The notes: a model not told the origin generated them from the sequence alone. DNA of 64,000 bases from Polytrichum commune (GCA_950295325.1 OX485808.1:19674527-19738526); one strand, 5' to 3'; positions 9,000 to 22,800 are shown, numbered from the stretch's first letter. Numbers and translations: made by a program.

Positions 9000-11900
9000 T
9001 CTCCTTGAGGAACTAATCACACTGACCAGTTCACACACCATCCGTCGGCATCTCCAGCTGTAACAGTGTGAAAAGTGGTGGGCCAACATCTATTCCTGAA
9101 CACAATCCACAACATTTTCACAACTAGAACTGGACGGAAAGTTTGGTGTGATCGGGGCACGAGCAGTGCTTGGAGCACACTCAGATTTTGACCAATTATG
9201 TCCAAAGCTCTTTTCCGGACGCTGTATTGAAGGCAAGGTGTTGTTGTATACTATATGGACAATGTCCAAATCCTTTAAATTTAGCTGGTTTTCTGATCAG
9301 GATTCCAAGACTGCAGAGTTACTCCGGGACATCAAATTTGTCCCAATGTTCACTATTTTGGGTGGCCAACCAGAGGCACATATTTTAAGGGAGAGGAATA
9401 TGATACTACCCTACCACGAGTCTGCTGTATGTATGATAGTATCCGATTCTGAAAGACAATTGGCAAGCGTCCCAAAAGGTGTCCCTCACTTAATCGGGTT
9501 ATTTTTGCTTCTAATGCTTACATCAGCATTAATTATAGTACCTTCGTCCATGCGGGCGAGTGGCGACATCGGCTGCCTCCAAGTGCATTTATAATACAGT
9601 CAATATGTATGTTGACATTGCTATTCAATATAGGTGAATGCTATAATGGGAGTTGCTTTATGGAAGTTAAAGGCAAGAGGCCTGAGGTCACGTGCCCTTA
9701 ACTTTCATAATGCACGACTCTATAGGCCATTCCCTTGCATAAAGAGTTCCCTTGCATTAAGATCATGTGTAGCATGCATTTTACAGGATATAACGTTGTA
9801 TAGTGGGCATTACGCGGGTCATAATGTATTGTAATCGCAAATGTGTGGATTCTCTTAGATAATGGACATGACTTGAAGAACGTGATAAAAGCCATGTCTT
9901 TATGACGGCTGATTGTTGAGAAAGCTTGTGCTTTGTGGAGTTTATATAAACTCGTTCGTTATGGATTTGGAAAACTTTGCAATAAAGACAACTCACATGT
10001 AAGGTTAAGGGTCAGTTTTATTCTAATTGGATTCCACCGTATTTATTTGGGGTTTTGATGCCATGTTTGGAGTTGAATTGTCTGAATATATATCTATTAT
10101 AGTCTATAAAATCCTCTGTTGCGTTTGCATCTTCCCAGTGCACGAGTTTACATGAGTACAACAAAACCTTGGTTGGTTGAGGTTACAATGTAGGACCTAG
10201 GTAGATGAATGCAAATAATGGGCGGTGCTATAAGAGATACATGTATTACAATTAATTCGATGTCCACTGGGCTCTTAAACATGTGGCAAGGAGTTATTGT
10301 TTACAAGCGCATCTCTTAGTCATCCATTGTTAATGGTGAGAGATTTATGTATTGTTCATAAATTGTTCTACTTTCACACATGCATTATCTTCAAATATTT
10401 CAAAGTAGTTTTCACTATCTATGGTATTTAGTATCACAATATGGGTTACATTAAATTTTCTACAACCTTACACATGTCACATTCACTGATTATCAACATG
10501 ATATAATTTGTCAATATAGTAAAATTTTGAAAGGAGTTTTATGACATTTTGACATTTAGGGTAAGAGTGAGAAATGAGGAGTGAGGTAAGGAGTGAGGAG
10601 CCAACTTAAGGTTGATAATCACATGTGAGAGATTTTTCCATATTTATTTTCTATATTAGAGCAAAATTTTAATCACTTAAGTGTCTTCATCAAATATAAA
10701 TTTATAATATTATATCTCATAATTGCTACATTTTAGTGGTTCCCATGAATAGTCATTTTGTAGACTGGTCATCTTATACTCTTTTCTATTACAATGATTG
10801 AGAAAAATATTGGCAATTGGTGTAAACTATACATAGGCTTCAATATAGGATGAATGACACTATTGAGCAAGTGCATAGAGGAGTTAACTCCCATATAATG
10901 TAAGGGGTCATGTGTGATGGGATATTTTCAGGAGGGGAGGGGAATTACGAAGTAATGCAGTACTCATGGGACATTTATCATAATTGATGAACATTTTGAA
11001 ATGTACTTAATAATGTATCTTTGGTGGTTGCAGTTGGTCATGAAGGAGTCATGGGAGGGTCGTTCACATCCTTGATAAATAGAGGTTCGTCCTTATGGAC
11101 TATGTCCCATTTTACAAATCTCGTGAAATACAACAAGCTTTTGAAGATGTTGGACATATCTACTTCTGTTTCTTTTTTGTCATATAGTCCATTTCTTAAT
11201 GTTGCAAAATGAACACTTGGACACATCAACAACCATGTCCGATGGAATGATCTCCAAAATCATTGAACATTAATGATGACGTACAAACAATCACTACAAA
11301 AGTGATCCAAGGTTGGATAAGAGAGATCAATTAAAATTTTGGTAGAGATAGTCATGGGGAGAGATTAGGAGGATCTTATAGATGATGTACCATTCTTTGT
11401 GAAATAAAGTTATGTAGTTCATAAAATTGAGTTTATGAAGTTGTGAATATGGATACTAAATCATGAAATTGTTCACAACATGTAATGAAATTGGTTGAAA
11501 GTTCAAGTTAAATTGGTTGTCTATATATTGAACTTGGTTCATGATTACGATGAATTTCGTAGAACCCATTGCTAAACTGGTTTTATAAAACCATGAAATT
11601 GAGTTTGCGCTATTATGAATTCATCTTACCAAAGGAGTATATTCTCATGATAAAATTTTGACACCTTTTTTTTCCTCTAACAATTCTATAATTTGAACTA
11701 ACGTTTCTAATGAGCTATCTTTTATTGCACCACATTTTTTAGTGCTCGAGTTGGTGACACTAAATTACGCGAACAATTACTAGAATCTGCTTGAGATGAA
11801 TTACATCCATACATGTAGAGGCAACTTTTTGATTTGAATGAACGAGAGGTACACTTGTATGTGGGCAAAGAACCCAGTGTTAAAAATTAAAAATTAAAAA

Positions 11901-12465
11901 AATTAAAAAAATTAAACCGCCATTCAAGTGGTTATCAAATGCTCAATTGCAAAAGGAATATTGTGTAACCAAACTAGAAAAAATAGACCCAAATATTTCA
12001 TCAACGGGAGTTCATGTATAAGCTATGCAAAACATGCGAGCCCAAAATGTACATCGATTATGAAGAAATCACTTTGTAAACAAAGTACTCCATTTAGGAA
12101 TGCAAGTCTAAGACCATTGTATATTGGTTTTAACTGTCTATGAAAAATGTCCATCTTAAGCTCACATACCTTAGGAAGTTCAACACTTGGATTGCTTACC
12201 CCCAAGCCTCTAGTGTGAAGCAATCTATACCAAACATATGATTTAGTGTGGCCCACACTATTCATCGTTGATCCATGTTTGTTATCTTGCAATGACTTGG
12301 TGGGAATTGGAGAGGGTGTCATATGATAATTGATGCCACACGACAAGTCACAAAGGCCACCTAAGTAGCATGCCTCAACAATTATAATGCCACACTAAAT
12401 CATATATGTAGTGTAAGCACCTTCAATTTATCACAATTTGCAAGAATTCAACTTACTTCATCTAA
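9000..12465. other. intergenic; a short LINE-linked repeat, otherwise nothing recognised
   Basis: About 9026-9160 resembles 6160-6290 inside the LINE relic (shared blocks 'caccatccgt.ggcatctcc', 'gtgtgaaaa.tg.tgggccaa'). An unbroken 148-codon plus-strand frame at 9148-9594 follows, with no domain I recognise. The remainder to 12465 is AT-rich with scattered short ORFs and no repeat boundaries that I can define. Confidence 0.45.
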
Positions 12466-12862
12466 GGTATGTGGGTGTTATTTGGTTAGTTCTACTCGTT
12501 CTCCACCTTCTATTAACGTTTTTAAACGTAATGATCAGATTTATGTCTTCAAACTTGTATTGCATTAGCTAAACCATGTTGAAACATTAACACAAACTGG
12601 ATTGAAAATCATCCCTCCCTAATTTAGTTACGTAAATCAACAATGCATGTTTGTTGAATACTTGAATTGATACATAGGTCCTTCTAATTATGTTTATTAT
12701 TGAATGTGGACCCAATGTGGTGTAGTTAATAAAATTTGAAAATGTAGTCCGATATTTTTTAACATGTGTCTTTATGGCGTTTATTTTTTATCCTCACCTA
12801 ACCACACACCAATAAAAATATAGGTCTCCGATAAGAAAAGCAATTGAATGACACCCCATGCC
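12466..12862. repeat. Tourist-like dispersed repeat, copy 2
   Basis: It starts GGTATGTGGGTGTTATTTGG and ends with the diverged complement ...GAATGACACCCCATGCC, and the internal blocks match the 58-kb copy. TAA and TTA flank the two ends. At about 397 bp it is longer than the 58-kb copy (342 bp). No coding capacity. Confidence 0.6.
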
Positions 12863-13018
12863 TTATGTTGTTGACAACTCATGAGAGATTACCATGGCAA
12901 AGCAAGGTCAAAGCGTGGATAATCATGGATGAGAGTCGGTAGATGACCATCATAATGGACCCCATGGCTCTCACATCGGCCACTTGATTGACAATTACAC
13001 AAACCAAATTTAAGGTTC

Positions 13019-13803
13019 TTAAAGTTGGTATGATAATGCTCTCCATGTTATCCACTGGAGCAAGGCGTGCATCAAGCTAAAAGCCCCAAGGAATGTCCAT
13101 AGAGTTGTACCTTTCAAAATTTGACAATTCCAATTTCCGCATTCTCCATTTTTTGTTCCAATTGCAATGGTTGTGTTGTGCTTGTACAATGGTGACATGT
13201 AGATGTAATATCTTCCTATATAACCAACAATAGGATGATTATCTTTGATTTTCTTGTGTAGTGCATCTCCAATCACCACAATATTTCTAGTAGATTGAGT
13301 CTCGTCAAATTTTCTTGTGGCAAATTTTTGATCCCTTGCCTTCTTGTTAGCCTCTTCTTGTGCCTCTCCACTTGGCGCTTCTTCTTGGATGCCTCCAATT
13401 CTTCCTTCTTCCAAGCTCTCTCATTTCTTGCGCGAGTTTTCTTTCTTGCCATCTCCGCCATTGTGTCCATGTGCTCATTGGTTGCCATAAGCCATGGCCA
13501 TGAATTAATTGATGGTTGCATTGGTGGTGGTCTCCCTTGTGGTTGTTGAAGGAACATGCCTAGGCAATGTCAAAAAAAGAGTGATGGCACTACCAAGCTC
13601 CTCTTCACCATTTTCTTGATGTATATAACAAACTCTTATTCTTCAGATGGTGTCAACACACCAAATTTTCCCCTCTTCCTTGACATTTCAATTCCAAATA
13701 GGTGGTTTTGCAAGGTAGAACAAGGGATGTCAAAATCACAAGCTTTGGTCATGATCTTTGAACTTGCATCCACTGCATCCAATGTGACATCAAGTTGAGC
13801 CAT
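13019..13803 (-). pseudogene. psq-type HTH transposase remnant (pogo/Tigger-like)
   Basis: From an ATG at 13803 the minus-strand frame reads MAQLDVTLDAV... and contains FDIPCSTLQNHLFGIEMSRK, then GVLTPSEE, a stop (TAA at 13636-13638), and in the same frame EFVIYIKKM. This follows the psq helix-turn-helix layout: an A-x-x-(Y/F)-x-I-P-x-S-T-L helix, a basic stretch, then L-T-x-x-E-E-x-x-(L/F)-V-x-(Y/W)-I-x-x-M. That layout is found at the N terminus of pogo/Tigger-type transposases and related domesticated proteins. Downstream frames (13557-13273 and 13414-13019) encode a Lys/Arg/Glu-rich segment, possibly a coiled coil, of unknown origin. No DDE domain is seen. The family call is from motif layout only. 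Confidence 0.5.
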
Positions 13804-15390
13804 TCTCCACCTCGGAGTGGGTGCACATTGTTGTTGCTGATGTTTATTTGATCTTGGTGCTCCGGGGTAGGCACATGTGACGTTCTCGAGATTCCAACAC
13901 CAAGATCAACACCAAATTAATTGACATGGGATGAGGGTCCATGCTCTACTCTTCTTGGATCATAAACTCAAACTACTTCTCTAGGGTTAGGCTAGGACAT
14001 GGTGAGTCTTCCAAGTATTGTGGTGGTCTACCCATTCGCTTAGGCATCTTTTGTGTGAATGCTATAACACGATCATAGAGACTTGCATGCCTCAAACCAA
14101 GCTTGCATGGCTTGCAACAAATTTTGGATGGCCATGAAACGCCAATGTAAGTTCAATGGCAATCAACTATACCTAACCATCAATCTACTACACCCACAAA
14201 GCTTACCATCAATCTACCTCACCCAACCAAACAACAATGCCATCAAACAATGTGCTGCAAAGGTCCTTGATTTCAACACCTAATTAGCTTTGTTTTTGTG
14301 ACTCATAGGTGGATTCAAGAGGTTCATGTGCTTAATTCCATGTTCAAGAGATAGAATGCATGATTGAAGAAGTGCATGTGCTTAATCTAGAATGCAAAAG
14401 ATTTGGTTGGGAGACTAACCTTGTGTGGCATAAACATGGGTTTGAGACTTTGCGGGCTTGGGAGTTGAAGGCGGCAACATTTGTGGAACCTATGTGCATT
14501 GCACATTAGATTCACCACCTACATTGGGATGAGAATTCTCTCTATGAGCCCCTTGGGGGTGCACCCACCACTCCCCATCCATAGACTTGGAGTCTAAATA
14601 CTCCAACTCAAGAACATGTAGATGTTGCACATTCTGATACAACTAACCTCTCTCATCTTTGGGCTTTGCATTCGAGATCTCTTGCACAAACTCCAATCCA
14701 AACAAAAGTCTAAAACCTCTTCAAAATTGTAGTTTGCAGCCCTCTCCACCTAGATTGATTCTTACTTGTAGGGCTATCAATGATCCATCCACCTTTGCCA
14801 AGTGCAAATTCAGAGGTTGCTTTAAGATGATTTCACGGTTAGTTTTCTTTGCTTAGAGAGAGAGATACCCTAAAATTAGCTAAAGAAATAAATTGTTGCA
14901 AGTTTGTGGAATCAGATGTGTAGCCTTGCTCTTGGGTGTCAATCACCAACTTTAATCCAAATTTGAGCTACCGTTGAATGAATTTCTTAGTGTAGCTGAA
15001 TTGAACTAAAGGAGCAACCAAAACAAATTTTTGGCGTCTAGAATGTGGTTGTGCTTGCAAGTGATGCAAATGCATGGGAGGTGCCACTTAGTGAGATCAG
15101 TGAGCTTTTGAAGCTTCGATCAGTGGTAAAAATATGCAAACTAGGTGTAGGTTGTTGTGTTAAGCAACACTAAAGTTAGAAGTTGCCATTGACATAGTGA
15201 GCAACTGCCGAAGTGGTTGTACACTTGTTGCAACCACTTGATAGGCCAAACATGTAGCTTAAGTGGTTGGCCACGTGTTGTTAAAGGCACTGGTCCAAAT
15301 TCCGGCCTTTAAGGGTTGTCATGAGACTACATTCTAACCAAATCTAAATAGCCAAATATTAGAAATGACTACTTAACACCCACATACCTT
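13804..15390. other. intergenic, nothing recognised
   Basis: Short ORFs only (for example 14083-14283 and 14659-14856), none with domains. The segment 13840-14060 may be the 5' part of the psq-type element, but I cannot extend the frame through it. Confidence 0.35.
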
Positions 15391-15535
15391 AGTTCAAATA
15401 TTTTGCAGACATAGTCTGATTACTTGAAAGCCATGTGCCTTTTTATGGTGTTTTGTTCTTTGATCCTCGCCTAACTACACATCAATCAAATATAGGTCTT
15501 TGATTAAGAAAATAACCGAATAACACCCGCATACC
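15391..15535. repeat. Tourist-like dispersed repeat, copy 3 (3' half only)
   Basis: It carries the right-hand blocks of the family ('tttgatcctcgcc', 'aataaccgaataacacccgc') and ends ATACC before TTA, like the 58-kb copy. The left half is missing. Another right-end motif, 'aacacccacatacctta', lies just upstream at 15375-15391, so two truncated copies may abut. Confidence 0.5.
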
Positions 15536-15759
15536 TTATGTTGGTTGGCGATTGACGCATGAACAACATGGTGAAAGCAAGGTCAAAGCATGGACAATCA
15601 TGGATGAGAGTTGGTAGATGACCATCATAATGGGCCCCATTGTGGAGATGTAAGATGTAAGTTACTTTGCCCCCTACCCTTCTTGCCCCAGGCCCCTCGT
15701 TAATAAGGGTTGATGGGCATGCATGACGACCCTCTAACATCTACATGTCCTGTAGATCC

Positions 15760-17470
15760 TGCAGTCGAAGCTCTTTCAAATTTGAGATCCGAGTGTCGGT
15801 CCCTCATGTTGCCTTGACCCCCCCCCCCCCTCTCGTATCACCTCAGAGTAGATTCCACGCTATGAAATCTACAAAACGAGATAATAAGGGATGGTGACTA
15901 TCCACTTGACATCTACCCTCTTTGTACATCTACTGTAATTAATTTGCCAGAATCTATAGATTTAAGTGTCGGTCCCTCATCATGCCTTACGGCCTCACAT
16001 CCACCAAAGAGTAGATTGCACTTCCTAAAATCTACAAAACAGTGGCCTTTTGTCTCAACATTAAATAAAATTTATGAATTGGGTAAATATTGGTGGCTCA
16101 TGCTACTGAACTTTTGAGTACAATTTGTATAATATTTTGCAAAATATCATCGTGACGGATTGAGTGACAAATTTACAATTTTATCAAGAAATGTTGTTCA
16201 CACTCTATACACATGATCATGTTTTTTTATACACTAAAAAACAATGTGTTCACAAGATAAATGTATGTACAAATTGTTCATGCTAATTGATGTCACCTTC
16301 ATTTTATGAATTCTTTTAATGTTGCTTGTTTTAGAATTCTTATATGTAGTTCATGACATTATATAGAAGGTCCAACCTTATAGATGTGTTCTTCAAATTT
16401 GTGTCAATGGTTTTTCTTCATGAATGTTTCATCAAGCAAGCTTGCAAATCTCACTCTATAACTGATCTTGAAATGACATGAAACCTCAAGGATAATAAGG
16501 GTTATATGATTGCCTCTTTTCCAGACTCACCCATCTGATGACATCCTTGCATCTATGCGACACGTAGATCATATGGAGTTGGATCTAGCGCATTGTAAGA
16601 TGAGGTGTGTTAGTTGCTGGCTGTGGCGACCGTCCTTCATGGTGCCTTATGCCTTCACATCTAGAGATAAACTTGGCCTACAATCTAGGAAATATAAAGA
16701 TCCGGATCGTGCTTAATTAACGGACTTCCTCCATCTCCCCTCATTAAGGGCTGCATTCTATAAGCAAACCAAAGCCTGACAACGTCCTTGCAATCTATGC
16801 AGAGCATAGATTCATAAGAGTTGGATCTAGAGTATGTGTAGATTAGGGTGTTCATCATGCGTTTTGCTGTTGGGCAGTAGCGATTTTCCCTCAAGCCGCC
16901 TCACGGCCTGACATCCACGAGAGAGAGTAGATTTTACGGTCTAGAATCTAGGAATGGGCAAAGATGCATGTTGTGCTTAATTGACAAGTCTCCCTCCTCT
17001 CCCCCTCACTTAAGGTATAGCTGCACATCCTTGTTACGTCTCCAATTAGAATAAGTAACCATTCAAATTAGTTATATTGTGCCCGCACTGTCTGGTTAAG
17101 AGAATTAGCTAACATACAAGGCACCTAACCTAATGATAACTAATCAATCTACAGGTCGCGTCACTTAGTTAAAAGTATGGTTTAAATAAAAGTTATCAAA
17201 CTAGAAGCTGGCTAACTTTTAGAACCTTGTTTTTTCCGGAGAAATCCTAAAACTAACTAACTTTTTACAAATAAATAGTCCAAGTTTGTTGAATGGCCGC
17301 CCGCCCGCCCGCCTTTCACTCCCCCACATCTTTTCTGTTCTGCTACCAGGTGGACCACACTAATTCTTACGTCGTCCTAAATTAGTGTACATGCGAGGCG
17401 TAGATTGTTTTGGAGCTGGATCTAGGGTTGGTGGAGATCAGGGTGTCGGTCATGCATATGCTGCATATGC
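15760..17470. repeat. degenerate repeat cluster containing 'tagatt..tctagga' units
   Basis: Four to five diverged copies of one motif set recur about every 200-600 bp: a 'tgtcggtccctcat.atgcctta/cgg.ctcacatc' block, an 'agagtagatt....ctagaatctaggaa' block and a 'cttaattgac...ctccc.tctcccc' block (near 15790, 15970, 16600, 16880; partial near 17385-17460). The last partial copy runs into the GC-rich leader of the receptor gene. A run of 14 C lies at 15818-15831. No coding potential; origin unknown. Confidence 0.4.
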
Positions 17471-19894
17471 TGTGGCGATGGAGTGAGCGAGCACTCAAGA
17501 GCAGGGAGCCGCGACGGAGGGAGAGCGAGGGAGCGAGGGAGAGAGAGAGAGAGGGGGGGAAGCAGAGTGGCAGAGTAGGCAGAGGAGTTGGAGTGGTAGC
17601 TATGGAGGGCTATGGGAGCTGGGAGGCTGCTGCTGCTGCTGCAGGCGCAGAAGGGCGCTGACACAGGCCAACGGGCGCCGGGCCCTCCACCGCGCAGTAA
17701 ATCGGATCGTACAGCCTCTCGGCCTCCCAGTCCCACCTCTCTCTCTCTCTCCTCGACCCTGCCTGCCTGCAGCTACCACCAGCTCCTCGCCCTTTCGCAC
17801 CAGACCTGCTGTGTCGTCTCTGCTGCTGGTCAGCTTCTTTCATCTCCGTTGTTGCCTCATGCCCTTCCGAGGTAGCTGCCCGCCGCACCGCTTTCTCCCA
17901 CCGCAAGCAACCGGGCTCCGATCATCATCGACACTGCCGACGAGGAGTGGCTGGATAGCTTGGGAGCCAATGTGGCGGTAGAGAGAGACAGAAGAGAGAG
18001 AGAGTGGTGTGATTGCTGTGTAGGAGCGTTCGTTCTTTACGTGAGGTTAGAGTGTGTCAAGATGTGGCGCCTTGTGTCATTGCCGGCGGTGGCGGTGCTG
18101 TGAGGACGGTTCCAATTGCCGCCAGGAGTGAGGAGCCAATGTAGAGGCGGGGGAGGTTGGAAGGAGAAGAGGTCTCGTTGCAGTTTTTGTTTGTGTACGT
18201 CCTTCCGCGGTCGGTCAGGGGGGTGTTCAGTTCGCTCAAGTGTCGTCTGAGCTGCCGGAGTGGAACTAAAAGCAAATGTGGCGGGGTACACGCCCGGGAA
18301 AGAACTCAGAGAAGGTTCTTTCTGTATGTTAGCTACTCCGTGTCATGTTAATGCCTTCCGTAGGGCCCTTGTGGTACGGCACACGTCACCTCTTTCAGGC
18401 TTTCCATCCTCGACTGCGGTGTTGAGCAAATTGCCATTGCTCTTCTATAGTCGAGCAAGTGGAGTGAAATAGCTTCAGGTTTCGAGTTTCTATGTATGGA
18501 AGTAGACTTTTTGGTGTATTTCTCCAGCGTGAGCGTTCGTAGACAGACGTGGCGCACATACAGCTCCTCCTCCTGACCTGTACGTGGCACGTGAGGGCCG
18601 TGTCAGGATGTGTTATTGAGCCATTTCTCGTCCAGGAAAATGTGGCCAGGAGTGTAGCTTGTAAGGAGAATCTGACTGCTATCATAGTAGCCACCTATTT
18701 GTTCAGTTGGACCTCTCTTATTCCAGGCCTTCTCATGTTGCGGGAAGCCATTGTTGAGTCAGCAATTTCTACTCACCACACATTTGTGTACTCCTGCTTT
18801 CCAATAGCCGACACTGCCTGCATAATCATAACCTACAACAAGCCATCTTCGTGGTAATTCTAGCTGCGGAAGTGAATGTGCTATCTCGCTTCGCATTTGC
18901 CATCGGAGAGTCCTTATATTTGTGCTCCTTCGTGAGCTTGGAGGCCTTGTACGTTTAAGCAATTCCTTCAGTGCAGGATGCATAAGAGAGGACTTCCTGA
19001 AGTACAGTATCTCCTGGTGTCTATCATTGAGAACTGAGAAGGTTGAACGGAGGCCGTCGTCAGATCAGGAATCGCCACCTTTTCACCATATAGCTGAGGT
19101 ATATAGACAGTCATTGTAAAGTAATTGTTGCTTCAGGAATTGGTATTCTGCGTCTAGTCTTCTCTGAGATATCGGTTTACATAGACCACGAGAATGCCTA
19201 CATAGGTAGAGCGTATAATTTGTCCAACAATCGTCTGTTTCCGCACCGTACTGGTTCGCAGTAAACTAACGGAACTCACAAAATTTAACTGCTGATCAGA
19301 CGTAGAGCCAAAGATCAAACATTTCAGCATATCGAATGCACCGTGCAACAGAGCAGATGCACGCCTCATCCAGATGGAATAACGAAAGTTTTTGGTTGAT
19401 ATCATTGTTTGTCACGGACCTTTGCGTCTCAAGAGAGCCAAGAGATAAAGCTGGCAATGTATTGGGAATTGAACGTACCAGAAGTGAACGTTACCAGACA
19501 AACTGGTCTTTCAATAGACTCTCCGTAGATCTGAGTTATGCGAGGAGCTGAGCAGTGTGATATTCACGAACGATCTTAAGTGTATCCGGAGGCCCTGGTT
19601 TATATTTGCTGAGGAGGGGGAAATTTGCTATTGACGCAAGGGCGAAAAAAACCCTAATGTAAGTTTCAACAAAGCGCTCAATCATCCAGCAGCTTCTATT
19701 TGTTCCGTGTAGTTACAGTTACAGTTACAGTCACAGAGGTGCGATTCTGCTGCGCGTGTAATGGTGGAATTATCGAGGCAGGTTTAAAGAGGAGCGGCTT
19801 ATACGTGACGAGTGGGACGTGAGTTTGAAGGTCGCAATAGTCAATGGGAGGCCTTCAGGAGGGCTCTCACTTAGAGTTACCATGAAATATACTG
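17280..19894 (+). promoter_or_regulatory. GC/CT-rich upstream region and probable 5' leader of the receptor gene
   Basis: Base composition changes sharply at about 17285 (CCCGCC repeats) and stays GC-rich to about 18600. There are long GA tracts (17519-17560), CT tracts (17731-17752) and a GAGAGA tract near 17983-18004, and short overlapping ORFs that look like composition artefacts. GA/CT tracts of this kind are typical of plant promoters and leaders and are known targets of GAGA-binding BPC proteins. The last 100 bp before the receptor ATG contain two upstream ATGs (19819, 19883) in another frame. A leader intron is possible (candidate acceptor ..ACAG at 19737) but unproven. I cannot fix the transcription start. 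Confidence 0.45.
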
Positions 19895-22800
19895 ATGAGA
19901 CGAAGGAAAAGCTCGAGCTACTACTGCCAGAACGCGGATCAAATGTCCAACAGAAGTGGAGCCAGGAGGGGATCAGACTCCAGCCCCTGCATCTCCAACG
20001 GGAGCTCGCGGTCGAAAGTGCCATTGAAGGGCGGGAGTGGAGTCTTCATGTCCAAATCTATGCACAGGACCACAGGACCTGGGAGGCTTGGGGTGAAGTG
20101 GTGGAAAGACTCAGGAAACTCTAATTACGCCAAGCCTGTATATAATAAGGATTCGGAAGGAGCTCCCAGGTATGGTCATAATTGGCACACCAAAGCGTTT
20201 GTCTTCTGGGTGGTCTTCATGGGCGCTGTGTCCGTTTCCGTTTACCTTGCCATGAGATTCGACATGCTCGAACGGCGGAGAGAGAATCTGGCAAATTTGT
20301 GCGAGGCACCAGCTCGGATGCTCGAGGTAAGTGCTCACTTTCAGATGAATCGAGCTCCTGTGACTGTCAGGATAAATATACCTTATTAGAGGTAAGGTGA
20401 GTCGTGGACGAACAAGAAAGGCCTGTGTAAGTGACAGACATCCCTGTCGCACATATGATACTTTTTCCTGCATAACTTTAGAAAGACTGGCCAAAACAAA
20501 TGGTATGTGGCCGCCAAGATCTGGAAAGAGGCTCGGGACTGTAAAAATACTGATTATTCTTCGTTATTTTAACATAGGCATGCAGGATAGAAATCACCAA
20601 TTTTATCCTACTAAAATTGCAGTACAAATTCTGGACATGCAGTACATCTCAGACCTTTCGGTCTGCTGGCTTTGCACTAGAACTTAGAAGTTAGACTGAG
20701 CTTGCAGATAGAAAATTCTCAAGAGGTGGAGACTTCGTTTGGTTCCGTTAAGTGATGGTGATCCAGCGGTACACTTTGTTCCAGCATGTGCAACTGTCAG
20801 GGCACAGATCGTACACTTCCGTGACTAGCCTCACAATTGACATTGATCGAGATTCTCTTTCTCTTCTAAAATATATTTGGGATGTATTTGCGATTGCAGA
20901 ACCAGTTTGTGGCTAGCATGAATCATGTCAGGGCGCTCACTGCTCTTCTCACCACTTTCCATCTTGGCAAGCAGCCATCAGCTATCAATCAGGTTGATTC
21001 CCATCTTCTCTTTCGGCTCCTGTTTTCTCGAGTCCTGCCTGAACATATATCGATTTTGCAATTTTTTTTGTTTTCTTTTGTTTTTATATCGAGCTAGCAA
21101 TGGATTACATATGAATCTAACACATGACTTTTACTTGCTTCAGGAAACATTTGCTACATATGCCAACAGAACCGCATTTGAGAGGCCTTTGATGAGCGGA
21201 GTTGCTTACGCCGAGAGGGTCCTTCACTCGAATCGAGAGATGTTCGAGAGAACTCATGGCTGGACAATCAAAGAAATGTTTTCGAAAGAACGGCAACATG
21301 ATTTTGACGAATATGCCCCCACGACAATGTCACAAGACACCGTCTCTTATTTGACCTCTCTTGACATGATGTCTGGGCAGGTGTGTGCTTTCTGATACTA
21401 CGGACTTTTTTTTTCTCAGATCTGAAACCTACACTTGGTAGTACAATAATGTGTGCTCAGAACTTCCGGGGAAGCAACTAAGTCCGCGGAACCATTTCCA
21501 GGGCTTGACTCCCGACCTTGGAATAGTGGGGCTAAAAATCTTCCAAATCGACCTGCAGTAGAGTTCAAACCAATTTTCAAGTACTGACGTACGCGTGTAG
21601 GCTCTCAACCTTCAGTTTTGATACTGGCTGAAGAATCTACTCCCTTATCACTTCTGAATTAGGACTCACTGTATTTTCAAGGTCGTTCGAGGTGTATATT
21701 TTAAGGCCCAATGAGCATGTGATTATAAAGTCAACCCTTTGTGATATAAGGTTTTGCTAATGAGCAAACCTGATGTCAAATTTAGACTTAAGACTCCAAT
21801 TACTGTAGAGAGCTTACTTTAGGATTTTATAGGTGGGCCAGTCAACCCTTCCAGGATTGGGCCCCTCAAAAGTGTCTCTGCCGCTGATCTGGACCTAAGT
21901 TATGTTGGGGCGCAGATTCCTCTGAATAGGGCGGTTTTATAGTGTTCTAAGGGTGCTTCTATAGACGCACACTAGGGAGAAATTCTCATGTTATACTTGA
22001 TACACTGTATTTCATATGCTTATTCAAGATCGTTCAATCGTTTCGTTGAACCTGGCTTCACTCTCCAGGAGGATCGCGAGAATATTCTGAGAGCGCGAGA
22101 ATCAGGGAAAGGTGCTCTAACCAATCCTTTCAGGTTACTCGAATCAAAGCACCTTGGCGTTGTTTTCACATTTGCCGTATACTGCACAGACCTACATGAT
22201 GATGCAACTCCTGAAGATCGTGTCAAAGCTACTGCCGGGTACACATCAACTGTTTCCTCATGTTTTGGCATATAGATGTGTAGGTATTTTGTCCCACATA
22301 AGTATTCTCAGTGAGGCAGTATTCTATTCCTTGCTCGCTTTTCATGCACATGACAAACGTTGTAAACCTTCTGGGGGAATTCCTCTTGTGCAGGTACTTA
22401 GGGGGAGCATTTGATGTGGAGACTCTTGTGGAGAACTTACTAGCGCAAATGGCTGGCAGTCAGATTATTGCAGTCAATGTCTATGACATCACCAATGAGT
22501 CAATGCCTCTCGTCATGTATGGTCATACACATGTTGAAAAAGCATTGAACACATATGTGAGCGAGTTGGACTTTGGTGATCCCCTACGGAAGCATGAGAT
22601 GCGATGCAGGTTCAAAATTTCTTCCAACTTGCCGTTTCATAGGTGCATTTTGATTCCAGGGTCTATTCTGCAGATTTTCTCAGCATCAGTCGCTGTACCT
22701 TGGGCATCCACTAAATCGCCGCCTGGGAATAAATATAGCTTTTTGGGTGTCAATTAGGTCCTAAAATTACAGAAATGCAGTAGTGAAACGCACATCCTTA

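Noticed and set aside
9148-9594. 148-codon open frame that might be a gene.
   Set aside because: No domain or motif, no splice context, and its start overlaps a segment shared with the LINE relic; treated as chance or repeat-derived.
17410-17906. Several overlapping ORFs on both strands upstream of the receptor.
   Set aside because: They are Arg/Ser/Pro-rich frames created by GA, CT and GCTGCT tracts; composition artefacts of a GC-rich leader.
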